Assembly: GCA_000827205.1 (NCBI GenBank) | Contig: KN832557.1 | Span: 904,461 to 968,460 of the forward strand | Reading direction: 5' to 3' | Length of the DNA stretch: 64,000 bases | Source: Plicaturopsis crispa FD-325 SS-3 | Lineage: Eukaryota > Basidiomycota > Agaricomycetes > Amylocorticiales > Amylocorticiaceae | Shown here: in pieces, positions 10,627 through 22,105 of the stretch | Numbering within the stretch: the first letter of the stretch is position 1 | Layout: each line of letters opens with the position of its first letter | Position numbers and translations under genes: made by a program | The notes under the pieces: model-generated | Seen by the model: the letters and a program-made list of their open reading frames with translations, nothing else | Database searches by the model: none | Told to the model about the DNA's origin: nothing

Positions 10627-12540
10627 ATGCATATCACATCTTTCCGCGTCGTTTTCGCCGCATGCGCCGTCATCTCCGGCGTGCACTCCCTGGCTGTGAG
10701 CCCCCGCAGCACTGAGCTGGTCTCCCGCGCGACTTCGTGCGCATTTGACCCCACGAACACAAAGATCCCAGGCAAGTGGAGTCGCGGCTCAGTTGTTGAA
10801 TGTGCGCTGATTTTGTGTACTTGTGATGTAGCTGCATGCGACGCGAGTGACGCGCCGTATGACATCCCGGAGGCCACCCTCCACGACAAGTAAGCTACCT
10901 ACGCCGTGCGCCAGCGATCCGTCGAAATTGACTGCACTCGCCCACAGCATCTTCTGTGCCAACGGACTTGACAACATCACTAATCCGTTCCTTTTGGTAT
11001 GGCCATTAACAACCCACCGTCGACTGGTCACTAAGGTTTCCTTGAATTTTGTAGGTGCCTGGTACTGGGGCGGGTGGAGACAGCTACACCAACGGGTACC
11101 AGAAGTTGGTTGCAGGCTTGGGCTACGACGCGTGCTACGTGTCGCCGCCGCGTTTCATGTTGGACGATGCACAGGACAACGCACAGTACATAGCCTGTAC
11201 GTACCTTTCTGACTTTTCCTGTCTAGGTCACAACTCACGTTTATGTCTCTTCGTGTAGACGCTTTGAACTTCCTCTCTAGCAAAGCAAACGCTTCGCTTC
11301 CGGTACTCGGATACTCTGGGGTATGTATCTCCTCGCATGTTTGACTACAGTGGCGGTAGCTTACGTTCTGCGTCTAAAGGGTAACGACGCCGTCCAGTGG
11401 GCTTTCACTTTTTGGCCCTCAACGCGTGCCAGCGCGGAGCAGGTACGTGCCTTGACCGAGTCTCATCAAAATCCCCGCTTACATTCATATCGCAGTTCAT
11501 CTCACTCGGTGGCGATTTCCAAGGAACCGATAGTATGTCTCCCACATATGCCAATGCGACGTATTCTATATGGTCTTACTAACCGTCATCCGACAGTCGG
11601 AATAATCTACGAAATCGCGCAACTCGACACTACGCCCGGGTCTGTTAGGCAGCAGACGACTGGGTCTAAGTGTATGCAGCCGTGTTTCTGTACACACATA
11701 TTTCTGGGCTGACGTGTCGGCTTTTCTCTGTAGTCTTGGCGAATTTGAAGGCCAAGGGCGGGCTCTACAACTGGGTGCCGACGACTTCGGTATACTCCCA
11801 CACCGACGATGTCGTGCAGCCGGAACCGGGCCCAAACGATCCCTCGGCAAGCTCCTTCATCGGTGGCACCAGAACTGGCAACATCTGGATCCAGGTGCGG
11901 ATGCTTATGTGGCGCTCACTTGGTATGGTACCTGATGTATTACCGTGCATAGGAATTCTGCCCTCTTCTGCCTGTTACTCATGAAGTCTGTGCGTATTGT
12001 CCTCACCTCGTGTGCTGCGCGGCGTTGCTGACTATTCACCATCCAGTCCCCTTCCTCAACTTCAGCTTCCAAGGTAGGGACCATACTTGATATGTGCTGA
12101 CAATCCCCATTCATACTTGTCTCATAGTTGCCAAGCTCGCTCTCTCCTCCCCCGCCAAGTTCGCTGATCCCAAGGACGTAGCCGCAACAAATAGTAAGAT
12201 ATTCCGTGCCTCAGCGAAGGCATCGTTAACTGACCTCTGCAGTCCCGTGCAACCTTGATGGTGCTACTGGCCTCTCAGCCGGAGATGTAGCAAAAGTAGT
12301 CGCGGCGACGTCAGTCCCCGTCCATTAAGCAGATCCGGCCAAAAAATACTGACCATGCTCTCCATAGTGCGGGTGCAGCTCTCAAAGTCGCAGACACCAT
12401 CCAATATGGTCGCTTTGGCGAGCCTGCAGTGAAGCCTTGTACGTGCATTGGAAAGCGTCCTTTGCTGAGATATATATGCTGACTTCTATGTCGTCCGCGC
12501 AGACGTGGCCTCGTTTGCCAACAACACCGTCCACGACTGA
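10627..12540 (+). CDS. Secreted lipase of the Candida antarctica lipase B type
   Basis: This is a predicted secreted alpha/beta-hydrolase that should split ester bonds of lipids or related esters. The start ATG at 10627 opens a signal peptide (MHITSFRVVFAACAVISGVHS). At least eleven short exons can be read. They follow lipase B in order: LLVPGTGAGGDSY (oxyanion-hole region), YVSPPRFMLDDAQ, the nucleophile motif GYSGG followed by NDAVQWAFTFWPS, QQTTGS, PTTSVYSHTDDVVQP (catalytic Asp), CPLLPVTHE (catalytic His) and PCNLDGATGLSAGDV. The stop is at 12538-12540. The intron at 11321-11379 splits GYSG from the last Gly of the GxSxG motif. The first intron, 10772-10831, has a GC donor and is 60 bases without an in-frame stop, so retention would add 20 residues. 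The family name is secure; substrate preference is not. Confidence 0.85.
10772..10831 (+). other. Probable GC-AG intron (or retained in-frame segment) in the lipase
   Basis: The segment starts GCAAGT, the consensus of GC-AG introns, and ends TGTAG. Its 60 bases are divisible by three and stop-free. Removing it joins KIP to ACDASDAP. Confidence 0.6.
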
Positions 12541-12771
12541 AACCTGGCGATCTCACACGATGGCAGATCCGTAGTATATAGATGCACATACTACATAGTG
12601 TACATCTCTCGGTCGTTTGTTTATTGGAATTTTTAGGATACAAGATACACTCAGAAATGGCCTGCAGGCCGTAAACGGCAAGTGCACGTGCCCTCTTTAG
12701 AAACGCGCTTTCGGGAATTTCCTGTCTAACACCCTTCAACTTCAACCACCACAAATTCACAATCATCCAAC

Positions 12772-15700
12772 ATGGAGCAAATGTACGTTCAAACACACAC
12801 TGCGAAAGTCAGTGAAACACATCTGACAACTCGCAACAGGCGGAAGAGATTCGCTCAGGACCAGGCGCTGTTCCCTGACCACAATGTTCGCAAGTCTGTG
12901 CCCACATCCGCCATAGTGCGTGTTTTCTGCGCGTATCTGAGGCGGTTGCTTATGTACGTGTACAGACCATATCCTCAACATCCTCGTCGCCCGAGGTCGC
13001 GCCAACAAAGGCGCGTAGTGCGCGTCCTATAGTGGTCTCCTCTGACGAGGAAGAGGACGAGCCACCGGCGCGCGCCCAAGCCAACCAACAACAGGCCAAG
13101 CTCCAAACTCTCCTCAAGGACAGGAACGTGCTCCCAGACGCCCAACCCGTGAAAGCGCCCGCGAAACCCATACACATCCCGTCCAACCGCGACGTCGTGC
13201 AGCCCACGCGCTCGCAGGGCGAGACGTTCGAGTTTGCGGACGACCCGCGCGGAATGTGGGAGATGCGGACGACGGCAGCGGATGCTGAGAACGCACTGCG
13301 GGATCTTGTGGCTGGATCGTATACGGGCGAGGACGAGGTGGCGGTGGAGGACGACGACGCGATTGTGGAAGGGTTCCGGGATGGCGTCGAGCTGCTCCCG
13401 CACCAGGTCATTGGCCGCGCGTGGATGCGCGAGCGCGAGTCTGGAAAGAAGTGTGGTGGCATTCTCGCGGACGACATGGGGTGCGTCGTGCCTTTGTCTT
13501 CGTGTCTCACATCGCTTACACCGTTCCAAGGCTCGGCAAGACCATCCAAACGCTAACTCGCATTGTTGAAGGCAAGCCGACAAAGGCCGACCGCAAGGAA
13601 GGTTGGGCCAAGGGCACCCTGTATGTCTCTCCCTCAGTCCGTTCGCGATCACACTACTAACACCCCTGCAGCGTCGTGTGCCCGGTGGCGCTCGTCGGGC
13701 AGTGGGCAACCGAAATCGCCAAAATGGCCGTCGGCCTGAAAGTGATAGAGCACCATGGTGCCAGCCGCACGACAGGTGAGTACGTGTGCGTGTCGTCTTT
13801 TTTCTTACAGTGACCCATCGCGTCCCAGACCCACTGAAACTACAAACTGCGGACGTTGTCGTGTGTTCGTACCCTACTGTTGCGTCGGAGTACAACGCGT
13901 ACAAGCCCGAGGCCAAGGACGAGTCCAAGGCGAAATCAAAAGCAAAAGCGAAAAAATCTCAGTCGCCTGTGTCCAGCGACGACGACGACTCGGATTCGTC
14001 GGCAGAGCATTTCGGGCGCACGCTCGTCGGGAAAGCCAAGACGAAACCCAAAGCGAAACCCAAAGCAAAGCACGCATTGTTTCAGGTGTCGTGGTGGAGG
14101 GTCGTCCTTGGTAAGTGCATGTTCTTCCTCGTAACCATTTGACCCTCAGACCGCGCCATAGATGAAGCACACAATATCAAGAACAGAAATACGCGTGCGG
14201 CTATGGCCTGCTGTGAACTTGAGGGCAAGTACCGGTGGTGCCTTACCGGAACGCCCATGTACGTCTACCATACACCTACCTAGATCTTATGCTCACGTTT
14301 ATCGCAATAGGCAAAATAACGTAGAAGAGTTGTACTCGCTGTTCAAATTCCTGCGAATCCGTCCCCTCAACGACTGGGCCGAGTTCAACGAGTCCATCAA
14401 CAAGCCTGTGAAGGCCGGCAAGACTGTCCGCGCGATGAAGCGACTGCAGGTGTGTACCCTTCCATTCTCTGCTTGTACTCGCCTGCCCATGCTGACTTCA
14501 ATCGAAGGTCGTACTGAAGTCAATCATGCTGCGCCGTCAAAAGGACCACCAGCTGAACGGAAAGCCAATCCTCCAGCTGCCGGACCGCATAGTCGAAGTC
14601 GTGCCGTGCAAGTTCGACGCATCTGAGCAGGAGTTCTACAAGGCGCTCGAGGCGAAGATGAGCGGGGCGCTTGACAAGCTCATGCAGTCGGACCAGATCA
14701 AGAACAGCTACACCTCCGTGCTCGTCATGTTGTTGCGCTTGCGACAAGGCATGTGCTATCCTCTTACTAAGTGCTGGGATTGCGTGCTGATGGTATCGTA
14801 GCGTGTAATCACCCGGCGCTTGTGTCGAAGGATTATCGAGCGGACACTGATGCGTTGGAGTCGAAGACGACGAAGGACGACGACGAGGGCGACGAGCTCG
14901 CAGCAATGTTCGGCGCCTTGGGCGTCTCCGGCGGTCGCAAATGCGCTGTCTGCCAAGAAAGGTACACCCCGTCTACCCATCCCGTCCCGCCCCACTCACT
15001 CACAGCCGCCCAGCATCACGCCCGAAAACGCTGCGCCCAACGACTCGAGCCACTGTATCGACTGCGTGGACCTCGCGGAGAAGGCGCGGCGCAAGTCGAT
15101 CGTGGTCGGCGGGAGCGACCTGCCGCCGGATTCTGCGAAAGTAAGGAAGATCCTGGAGCTGCTGCAGGAGATCGAGGAGAGGGAGGATAGCGAGGAGAAG
15201 ACTATTATTTTCTCGCAGTTCACGACTATGCTGGATTTGATACAGCCGTTTTTGAGGGCGGAGGGTATCAAGTACTGTCGGTGTAAGTGCCCGTGAATTA
15301 CTCCATCCAGCATTGACTGACTTGCGCACAGATGACGGGAGCATGTCCAAAGACCAGAGGGAGGACAGTTTGACGAAGATCCGCAATAGCAGCACGACCA
15401 AGGTCATCCTTATTTCTTTCAAGGCCGGAAGCACAGGTACGTCTCTCCGCACCGTATCTCCGAGCGAGTCATTGATATCCTTGTAGGACTGAACCTCACG
15501 GCCTGTTCCAATGTCATCCTCGTCGACATGTGGTGGAACCCTGCACTTGAGGTACGTCCAGCCTTTTCCATACGAAATGCTCATACATCGAGCCGTGTCT
15601 TGGAATGTAGGACCAGGCGTTCGACCGTGCACATCGATTCGGTCAGAAGAGGGACGTGCACATATACAAACTAACCATCCCTCTAACCGTCGAAGAGCGT

Positions 15701-15898
15701 ATACTCGGGGTGCGTCACCCCATTCGATCTCCGTGTGCATATCGTCTAATGCTTGCCTTTGAATAGCTGCAAGAACAGAAACGGGCCCTCGCAAAGGCGG
15801 CTCTGAGCGGAGACAAGATCAAGAACATGAAGCTTGGGATGGAGGATCTACTCGCGCTATTCCGGCATGGTGGTGGCGATGACGAGGAGGAGGATTGA
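12772..15898 (+). CDS. SNF2-family DNA-dependent ATPase (RAD5/RAD16/HLTF-like)
   Basis: The protein should be a nuclear SWI2/SNF2 translocase that remodels chromatin or acts in DNA repair. A first exon of about 11 bases (MEQ) at 12772 is followed by about a dozen exons. After an acidic, Ser-rich N-terminus (about residues 30-110) come the helicase motifs: I, DDMGLGKTIQT; Ia, VVCPVALVGQW; II, DEAHNIKNRNTRAA; III, WCLTGTPMQNN; then RLRQACNHPAL; IV, KTIIFSQFTTML; V, ISFKAGSTGLNL; VI, DQAFDRAHRFGQ. A Lys-rich insert sits before motif II. Between the two lobes, where RAD5/RAD16 proteins carry a C3HC4 RING, only two CxxC pairs are visible (CAVC and CIDC), so a full RING is not evident. The stop is at 15896-15898, after an acidic tail. 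The subfamily assignment is tentative. Confidence 0.9.
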
Positions 15899-16252
15899 TG
15901 TTCTGGACGACTATTACGGGCAGCCTATGCTGCTCGTTTCTTGGATATTACACTGTATATTATATCTGCATACATCTCAATGCTAGACGCAAGCTACTGT
16001 ACTTGCAAGCCATGTACTTGCGATAGATTTCATGTCATTTCTGATTACGAGACCCGCCCACGTGGCCGTAATGATCGAAAGCGACCATCCGAATTCCGAT
16101 TTGCAGATCTCTTGACCGTGTCCTCCTCCAAATTTCCTCCTAAACGCCTTGTAAACGCCCATCCGCAATGCTTTGACAGACCGCCAATTGCTATTCTCTT
16201 CAACGCAATGGGCTGCCGTTGACCGCCGTACTAATCCTCGTAGACGATAACA
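15899..16252. other. Intergenic region
   Basis: This 354-base spacer lies between the SNF2 and EST1-like genes on the same strand. It holds a 3' UTR and a promoter; nothing else is recognised. Confidence 0.4.
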
Positions 16253-19200
16253 ATGACAGAACAAGCCTCACATTTAGCCAAGTAAGCACCGCTCGACAAC
16301 CATCTGGGTGTTTTGCAGTGTCTGACTGACCTTTTTCTAGGGAAGCAAGGGGTCTTCAGCAGGGCCTGAAGGAGGCACTGAAGACCAAAGAACCATGGGA
16401 CAGAGAGATCGAGTTTCAACGCAAAAAGTGAGTCACTGCACACGACCCATAGACCAATTTACCGTATGCTCAGCCCGGAACGTCGCACACAGCTTACGGT
16501 GGCAGTATCTGCGCCTGCTGCTCGTCCACCCTTACGCCAAAGAATCTAAAGACGTCGAAAACCATCTGTGGATGCAGACCTCTTATGGGTTCATCGCTAT
16601 CTACAAGTCGCGCTTGGCCGCGCTCGACAAAACACTCCAGGCGCGCCAACAGCACCAGCAACGACAAGGCGGGAATGGTCATGGCGTCGTTGAGTACCGG
16701 AAGCTCATGCAACGATTTCGCCAATTTCTCGCCGAGGAGAAGAAGTTCTGGGTGTTCCTCATCAAACGCTTCCAGCGCTCGTTTGCCCTCGCCGAAGCCC
16801 ACGACGCTCTAGTCGAACTAGGAATCATCGACAACACGGAGGATGTTCTCCCAGACGCCGCTGAACCACAGAGCACTGCGTTGTCTACCAATGCACGCAA
16901 TCAGTTCCAGTTCCCGCCCGAGGATGCAACGCCCCCTCCGCCACCGCCCTCATCTGCTGACCATGAAGGACGCCTAGTCATATTGAGCAAGGCCCTGGTC
17001 TGTCTAGGGGATATCGAACGGTACCGAGAGTTCTACAACGAAAGCGGCGGACGTCCGAAAGCCGGGCTCGATGAGGGTGGTCCCGCCCGTAAGAACGCAC
17101 GGAATCGACGCGGTGGCGCCTCTGCCCTCGATAACATTCCGCGTGTTCGCGACTATAGCAAGGCCGAAGGGTGCTACAAGCAAGCCCAACTGCTGGTCCC
17201 TGACGAAGGAAACCCGTCGCACCAGCTCGCGATCATAGCGACCTACCAGAAGGATAACTTTGCGACTATAGTCCATTATTATCGATCCCTGTGTGTACGA
17301 CAGCCTTACGACACGGCTTCCGAGAACCTCGGAGTGGTTCTTGGTAAAGCCTTGGATTTCTGGAGAGCAAAGGCAAAGAGGGAGAAAGGGCAAGGCGACA
17401 AAGAGGATGCAGCGGCGCCACTGGATCCACGCGTACGCGTTTTCGCTTTCAAGGAGAAAGTGGTAGTGCTGCATGCCTTCTGGCGCCTGTGCTTTGAGAA
17501 GTGGGTCCCCTTCCACTGGTTCAATTTTAGGTATGGCTGACCGGTCTATGCTGTGAACAGAATGCAGAGCATATCGCCTGGCCACGCAGAAAATGTTCTG
17601 ACAGACTTCTCTGCGCTCGTTTCGGAGCGGCACCTGCCTGACGATACTATATCTCAGACTGTTGTTCTCTCGCAAGGAGCTCTTTGGAAACACCGCATGA
17701 TCCGTGACCCACCCGCAGGGTCCAAGACTAAATCACCGGCCGCAGCAGCTTCTACATCTCCTGCCGCTGTCGAGTCCAGCATAGCGACCCACGTTCTTGC
17801 ACTCCATCGTGCTCTGCTCGATATCGGCATCACGGAGATCGCAGAGGCACCGACCGATGACGCAGTGACACGCGGTGATCTTGCACAGCGCATCACTGCA
17901 TCCTTCCGCCGCACGCTGCCTGCGCTAAGGATTGCGGGGAAATGGCTCAGAGCGAACTCCAAATACGTGAGCACCCATATCGGTGACAAAGAGGGCAAGG
18001 GCAAGGGCAGGGACAGGCGCGACCAGCGCAAGTCAGGATCCTCTGAGGTCCGTATCGCGGACGTGCCGCAGCTTTGGTATTCGCTGGCTCGGTTCTCGAA
18101 CGCCCTGGTAGCGACATTCCCAGAGTCGCAGTTGATCCCGTTGACGAGGCCGCTGAAGGAGGACGTAGAGATGCGTGGTTTCTTGCCTTTACGGAATCTC
18201 ATGAAAGGCTCTGCGAAGAATGATGATGGTCAAGCGACGGGCACTGAGGCTAAACCACAGGACGGCGGGCATCCTAATGACGAGCAACTGATGAGGATAG
18301 CGGACTTGATCGAGGATGCGAAGGCATTGGCCAACTCAGAGGTTTGTCCGACTGTCTCACTCCTATTCGCACACACTAATCTTAGCTGGTCAAGAACTCT
18401 CCCATTGTTCTGCGCAATGGTCTCTTCGTTCTCGAGGGCGCTGACATGGCCTCGATGTCACCTAGAATGCAGAGCAAGCCTCGAAGGATACCCTCTCCCG
18501 CTTTGGATGAGATCCCCCCTCCACGTGAACCGAATGTTCCCAATATTCCCTTCCGCGACGCTATTCCGGACGATGACGCTATGACCACGGCTTCGCGGAC
18601 TACAGATGATCCAGTAGGCGACGCTTTCCGACAAGTTTTAGATGCCTCGGATGAAGAGGAAGAGGATGATGACGACGAGGAAATCGTTTGGGATCCCCGG
18701 TAAATCTCCTCTATATAGTAAATAAACGCGTTTTTCATTACTCCTTCTTAACCAGAGGTTCGTCGTCGCCGCTGGACACACGAAACACACTGGCACCTCC
18801 CTCGCCTATCGGGACGCGGAAACAGTCATCGGTGCCTTCACTACCTCTTCAGAATCCAGCGGGTCCGTCCGGACCAGGACTTGCTGGGCTTGCACCGAGA
18901 GAGCCTACCGTATCATCCCCTGCCATGCGAATAGCAGGTGCTGCTGATAAGGGGCCCAATCGGATTAGCGCTACGGGCACTACAGCGCAAGATCTTCTCA
19001 ACAAAATGGGCCTCAACTCTCTGAGGATACCTTCCGTTCAACAGACGCCACAGATTCAAGCGTCCACGGCACCTCAACCGCAGCTTTTGTTTGGCTCGGG
19101 CTCGCCGAGCGACCCAAGCCATTCTATCTGGTCGACTTCACTTGGTGGCGCTGTGCCCGCCTTCCAATCCGGAGGTGCCGGCTCACCCACTCGTCAGAGT

Positions 19201-19647
19201 CATTTACGTCATCAGTCTCAGCAGTATTCGTTGTCGCCGTCGCAGAATATGTCACAGCCCGCCTGGCCCTCTTCTTATGATATGTCAAGCCAGAACTCGC
19301 AAAGTTATCTTGGGGGTGGTCTACCATCTGCATCCTACATACATCAGGCGCACTCCCTCGCTGTCGGTGGTTTGCCATCCCCCAGCATTCCGCCGTCTCA
19401 AGGAGGCGGTCGCTCTTACGATAGTTTTGGATATCCTCAATCGATTCAACAGTTCGGCCAGCCCGCGGCCACTGCTCAGCCCAGTAGTATCGGATCTAGT
19501 CACCTCTATGCAACCAGCGGGCCGCCATTCGCACCAACGAGTTATTCGCAAAACTACTCTACGCAAGAACTTCGCGATGCGCACGATCCACGACGACACG
19601 CTTTCGTACCCCCTCCCGTATCCCAGCTTTGGGGCAATAGCGGCTGA
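16253..19647 (+). CDS. EST1/SMG7-family protein (nonsense-mediated decay or telomerase-associated)
   Basis: Members bind phosphorylated UPF1 through a 14-3-3-like TPR fold in nonsense-mediated mRNA decay, or support telomerase (yeast Est1). The ATG is at 16253. The first intron is at 16282-16340; the second (16438-16492) ends at the third of several candidate AGs, which restores the frame to LRWQYLRLLLVHPYAK. The N-terminal Est1 domain includes ENHLWMQTSYGFIAIYK and RQFLAEEKKFWVFLIKRF. The second domain includes RLVILSKALVCLGDIERYRE, DYSKAEGCYKQAQLLVPD and LAIIATYQKDNFATIVHYYRSL, which is typical of the family. A third block (about 17570-18330) is helical, and another intron leads to NGLFVLEGADM. 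The C-terminus (about 18750-19647) is low-complexity Ser/Gln/Pro. Length is about 1,050 residues. No PIN domain is seen, so SMG7/EST1 fits better than SMG6. Confidence 0.87.
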
Positions 19648-20278
19648 GCACAGGACAGCACCTTCATGATTTCCATGTTTTTCGCCTGCACGAACGGAAA
19701 AGGGAGATGGCCGTCGATACCTTTATACTCGTCCAAATATCTGCGTTCGGAACAGTGGGGTGCTCTACAGCGTATCCCCGTCGCGCCTGCGATGCCGACG
19801 CCGCTCCTGGCCTACTTTGCCACAAGCCTACTGCTGTACAGGCCTACAGGCCATCGATCGGTTCTGCCGGATGCCTTGCCCTGTCTGGAACAATACGCAT
19901 CTCCAGAATCGTTTTCGCTTCGTGTTTCTTTTCTCTGGTCACTCTTATGATGTCGCTCATGCTGTAGCTCGGTCAAATGCCTTCCAGTTCATCTCCTTTG
20001 TTTTTTATCGTTCCTATCCGACATGTAGACGTATCAGGCCCCCCGGTTGTGGCTCGATGCCCCGGGTCGTGTAGGAATATTTCTTGGTCACCTCTGCAGT
20101 TATTCGGAAGAGTGCTGAGCGCTATGGTATGCATCGAGTGTGAGTAGGCGGCATGGTAGATCGGCATTCGGCAATCCCAGCTTGGGACTGTAATCTACCT
20201 TTCAGTGCTTGAATGCGATTTCGGTTCCCCTGCTTTATCCGTTGTTGCTCTGTACTAACTAGACCGTCAAGACGGGCT
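19648..20278. other. Intergenic region
   Basis: This 631-base spacer lies between two genes on the plus strand. It probably holds the EST1-like 3' UTR and the FAD synthase promoter. Small open frames here show no recognisable protein. Confidence 0.4.
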
Positions 20279-21429
20279 ATGAGCATGGACTGTAAAAAGG
20301 TAGCCCAGGATGTGTACGACCTAGCAGCTTCCGCCGAATCGATCGCGCCGTTGGTGAAGGAGGCGCTGGACGTGATAGATCAAGGACTCGACAGCCATGG
20401 GTGCGAGTCCTACGCGTTTACTATCGTCGGGTGCAGCCTATACTGATTTCGCTAGGCAGGAGAACGTGTCGATCAGCTTCAATGGCGGGAAAGACTGTAT
20501 GTCTTAATCTCGTCGGGAACACAGGATTTAGCGTTAACATGGTCTCACAGGCACGGTGTTGCTGCACCTTTTCGCGGGCGCGCTGGCGCGCAGATTAGCG
20601 CCGACGGAAAGCATGAATGCAATACCCGCAATATATATACCGACACCTTCTCCGTTCCCTGCGCTGGAAACGTTCATCGAAGAATCTGCAGTCACCTATA
20701 ACCTCGATCTCTTTCACCCGACCGCGCCTTCCCAGCCTCCGCTTCCAGTGGAGAGCGTACCTACGCCTGGCGCATCTTCCAATCCATTAAATGGGGACGC
20801 TGGTGCGCTAGCGAATCACGCGGTGGGGAAGTCAAAGGGAGGCGAGGGAATGCGGAGGGCGCTAGAAGTGTACAAACAGCGGTTTCCCCATATCCGAGCT
20901 ATCTTGATTGGAACGCGGCGGGCCGACCCCCATGGAGGTGCGTATGGTACCCTTACCGCTCCGTTTGCCGCAGAATGAATATGAGTGCACCTTTAGCTGC
21001 TCTCTCCCATCGAAATATGACAGATCCAGACTGGCCGCAGTTCGAACGAATAAATCCAATCATCAACTGGTCGTACACGGACGTGTGGACATTCCTCCGG
21101 AAATTAAGGGTGCCTTACTGTCACTTATACGACGAAGGGTGAGTGGTTTATCCTCCCGATGTCAGAAATATCCTTACCAACAATACCGGTGCATTGGCAG
21201 CTACACATCTATGGGCGCCACGTACAACACATTTCCAAACCCTGCACTGCTCATCCAGCCAGCACACTCGAGACCTGATCAGCCGCTGGAAGACGACGCA
21301 CGTTCCGGTTCTGGGGAAAGCAAGATCGAGCGTAAGTTAGAGGAGCCCCTACTACGTTACCGCCCCGCATACGAGCTCCTCGATGGGAGTCTGGAGCGTG
21401 CAGGACGTGGGTCGGGGCCACGATCGTGA
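20279..21429 (+). CDS. FAD1: FAD synthase (FMN adenylyltransferase)
   Basis: The enzyme transfers AMP from ATP to FMN, the last step of FAD synthesis. I chose the ATG at 20279 ([16 protein letters not shown]); in-frame codons upstream lack a convincing match. Introns fall after DSHG, within the SFNGGKDC motif, after RRADPHG and after HLYDEG. The PAPS-reductase-like fold shows [17 protein letters not shown] (nucleotide loop), [47 protein letters not shown] and [16 protein letters not shown], all diagnostic of eukaryotic FAD1. The C-terminus ([20 protein letters not shown]) is also typical. The stop is at 21427-21429. The insert of about 45 residues between FHPTAP and [10 protein letters not shown] is Pro/Ser/Gly-rich and longer than in yeast. 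Confidence 0.94.
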
Positions 21430-22105
21430 TGGTCATGTACAAACGGATTATTGTTATGGTCTTGTTATGGCTCATCATCGGGCAGGAATAGAGGGAGAAG
21501 TAGCAAATATCTTGTGTACGGTCATGTGTACCACAGTCCGAGGGAAGGAACGAAAATGGACCTATCGATATCTATTTGCTGAAAGTTCTGAACCACACTA
21601 TCGCATTCAGTAAGCTCAAGGAGCAGCGCGAACACTAGGCTTCAAAGACATCGATATCGATATCCCCTCAACAACGGCATCGCCTGTAGAAGGAACTTTT
21701 TCCTCTACTTCTATGCACTCTTGGACATTTAATCTCCACAACTCTTGTGGCGAAGGTGGTAGCACACGGCTCTCCGAATTGTCGATCTGTAGAAGCTTTG
21801 TATTCCGCAGATGTGTAGAGATAATCCAGCCGGTTTTCGGCGCTTCACGTAGAGGACGACTTCATACACCAAAGTCAAGGAAACCAAATGCTTGTTCAGG
21901 GTGTTCTACGGCAAGACGACAGACACATCGTGCGGTGGTGCAAGTTCCTGTAGCCCCGGGATTTCCCCATCGATTGTCGAGAGGTCCCAATGCGCCCACG
22001 GAAAAGTTTGTCGTTGAAGTCGTCTATTCGTGAACCGCAAGATGTTGACAAGTACAATAGCAGGACGTCACACGGTCGACGTCCTGGACTAGGCTATATC
22101 AGTGC
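21430..22105. other. Intergenic region between convergent FAD1 and GCS1
   Basis: This 676-base spacer is expected to hold two 3' UTRs. A 107-codon open frame at 21713-22033 (+) has Arg/Ser-rich, unrecognised sequence and no splice context; I do not call it a gene. An ATCGATATCGAT tandem lies near 21649-21664. Confidence 0.4.

Noticed and set aside
11351-11356. A 5-base microexon (TGGCG) in the lipase intron
   Set aside because: Including it breaks the frame into VQW; the direct joining of GYSG to GNDAVQW restores the conserved motif.
12975-13928. A 317-codon minus-strand open frame
   Set aside because: It is antisense to several SNF2 exons and crosses their introns; His/Arg-rich shadow composition.
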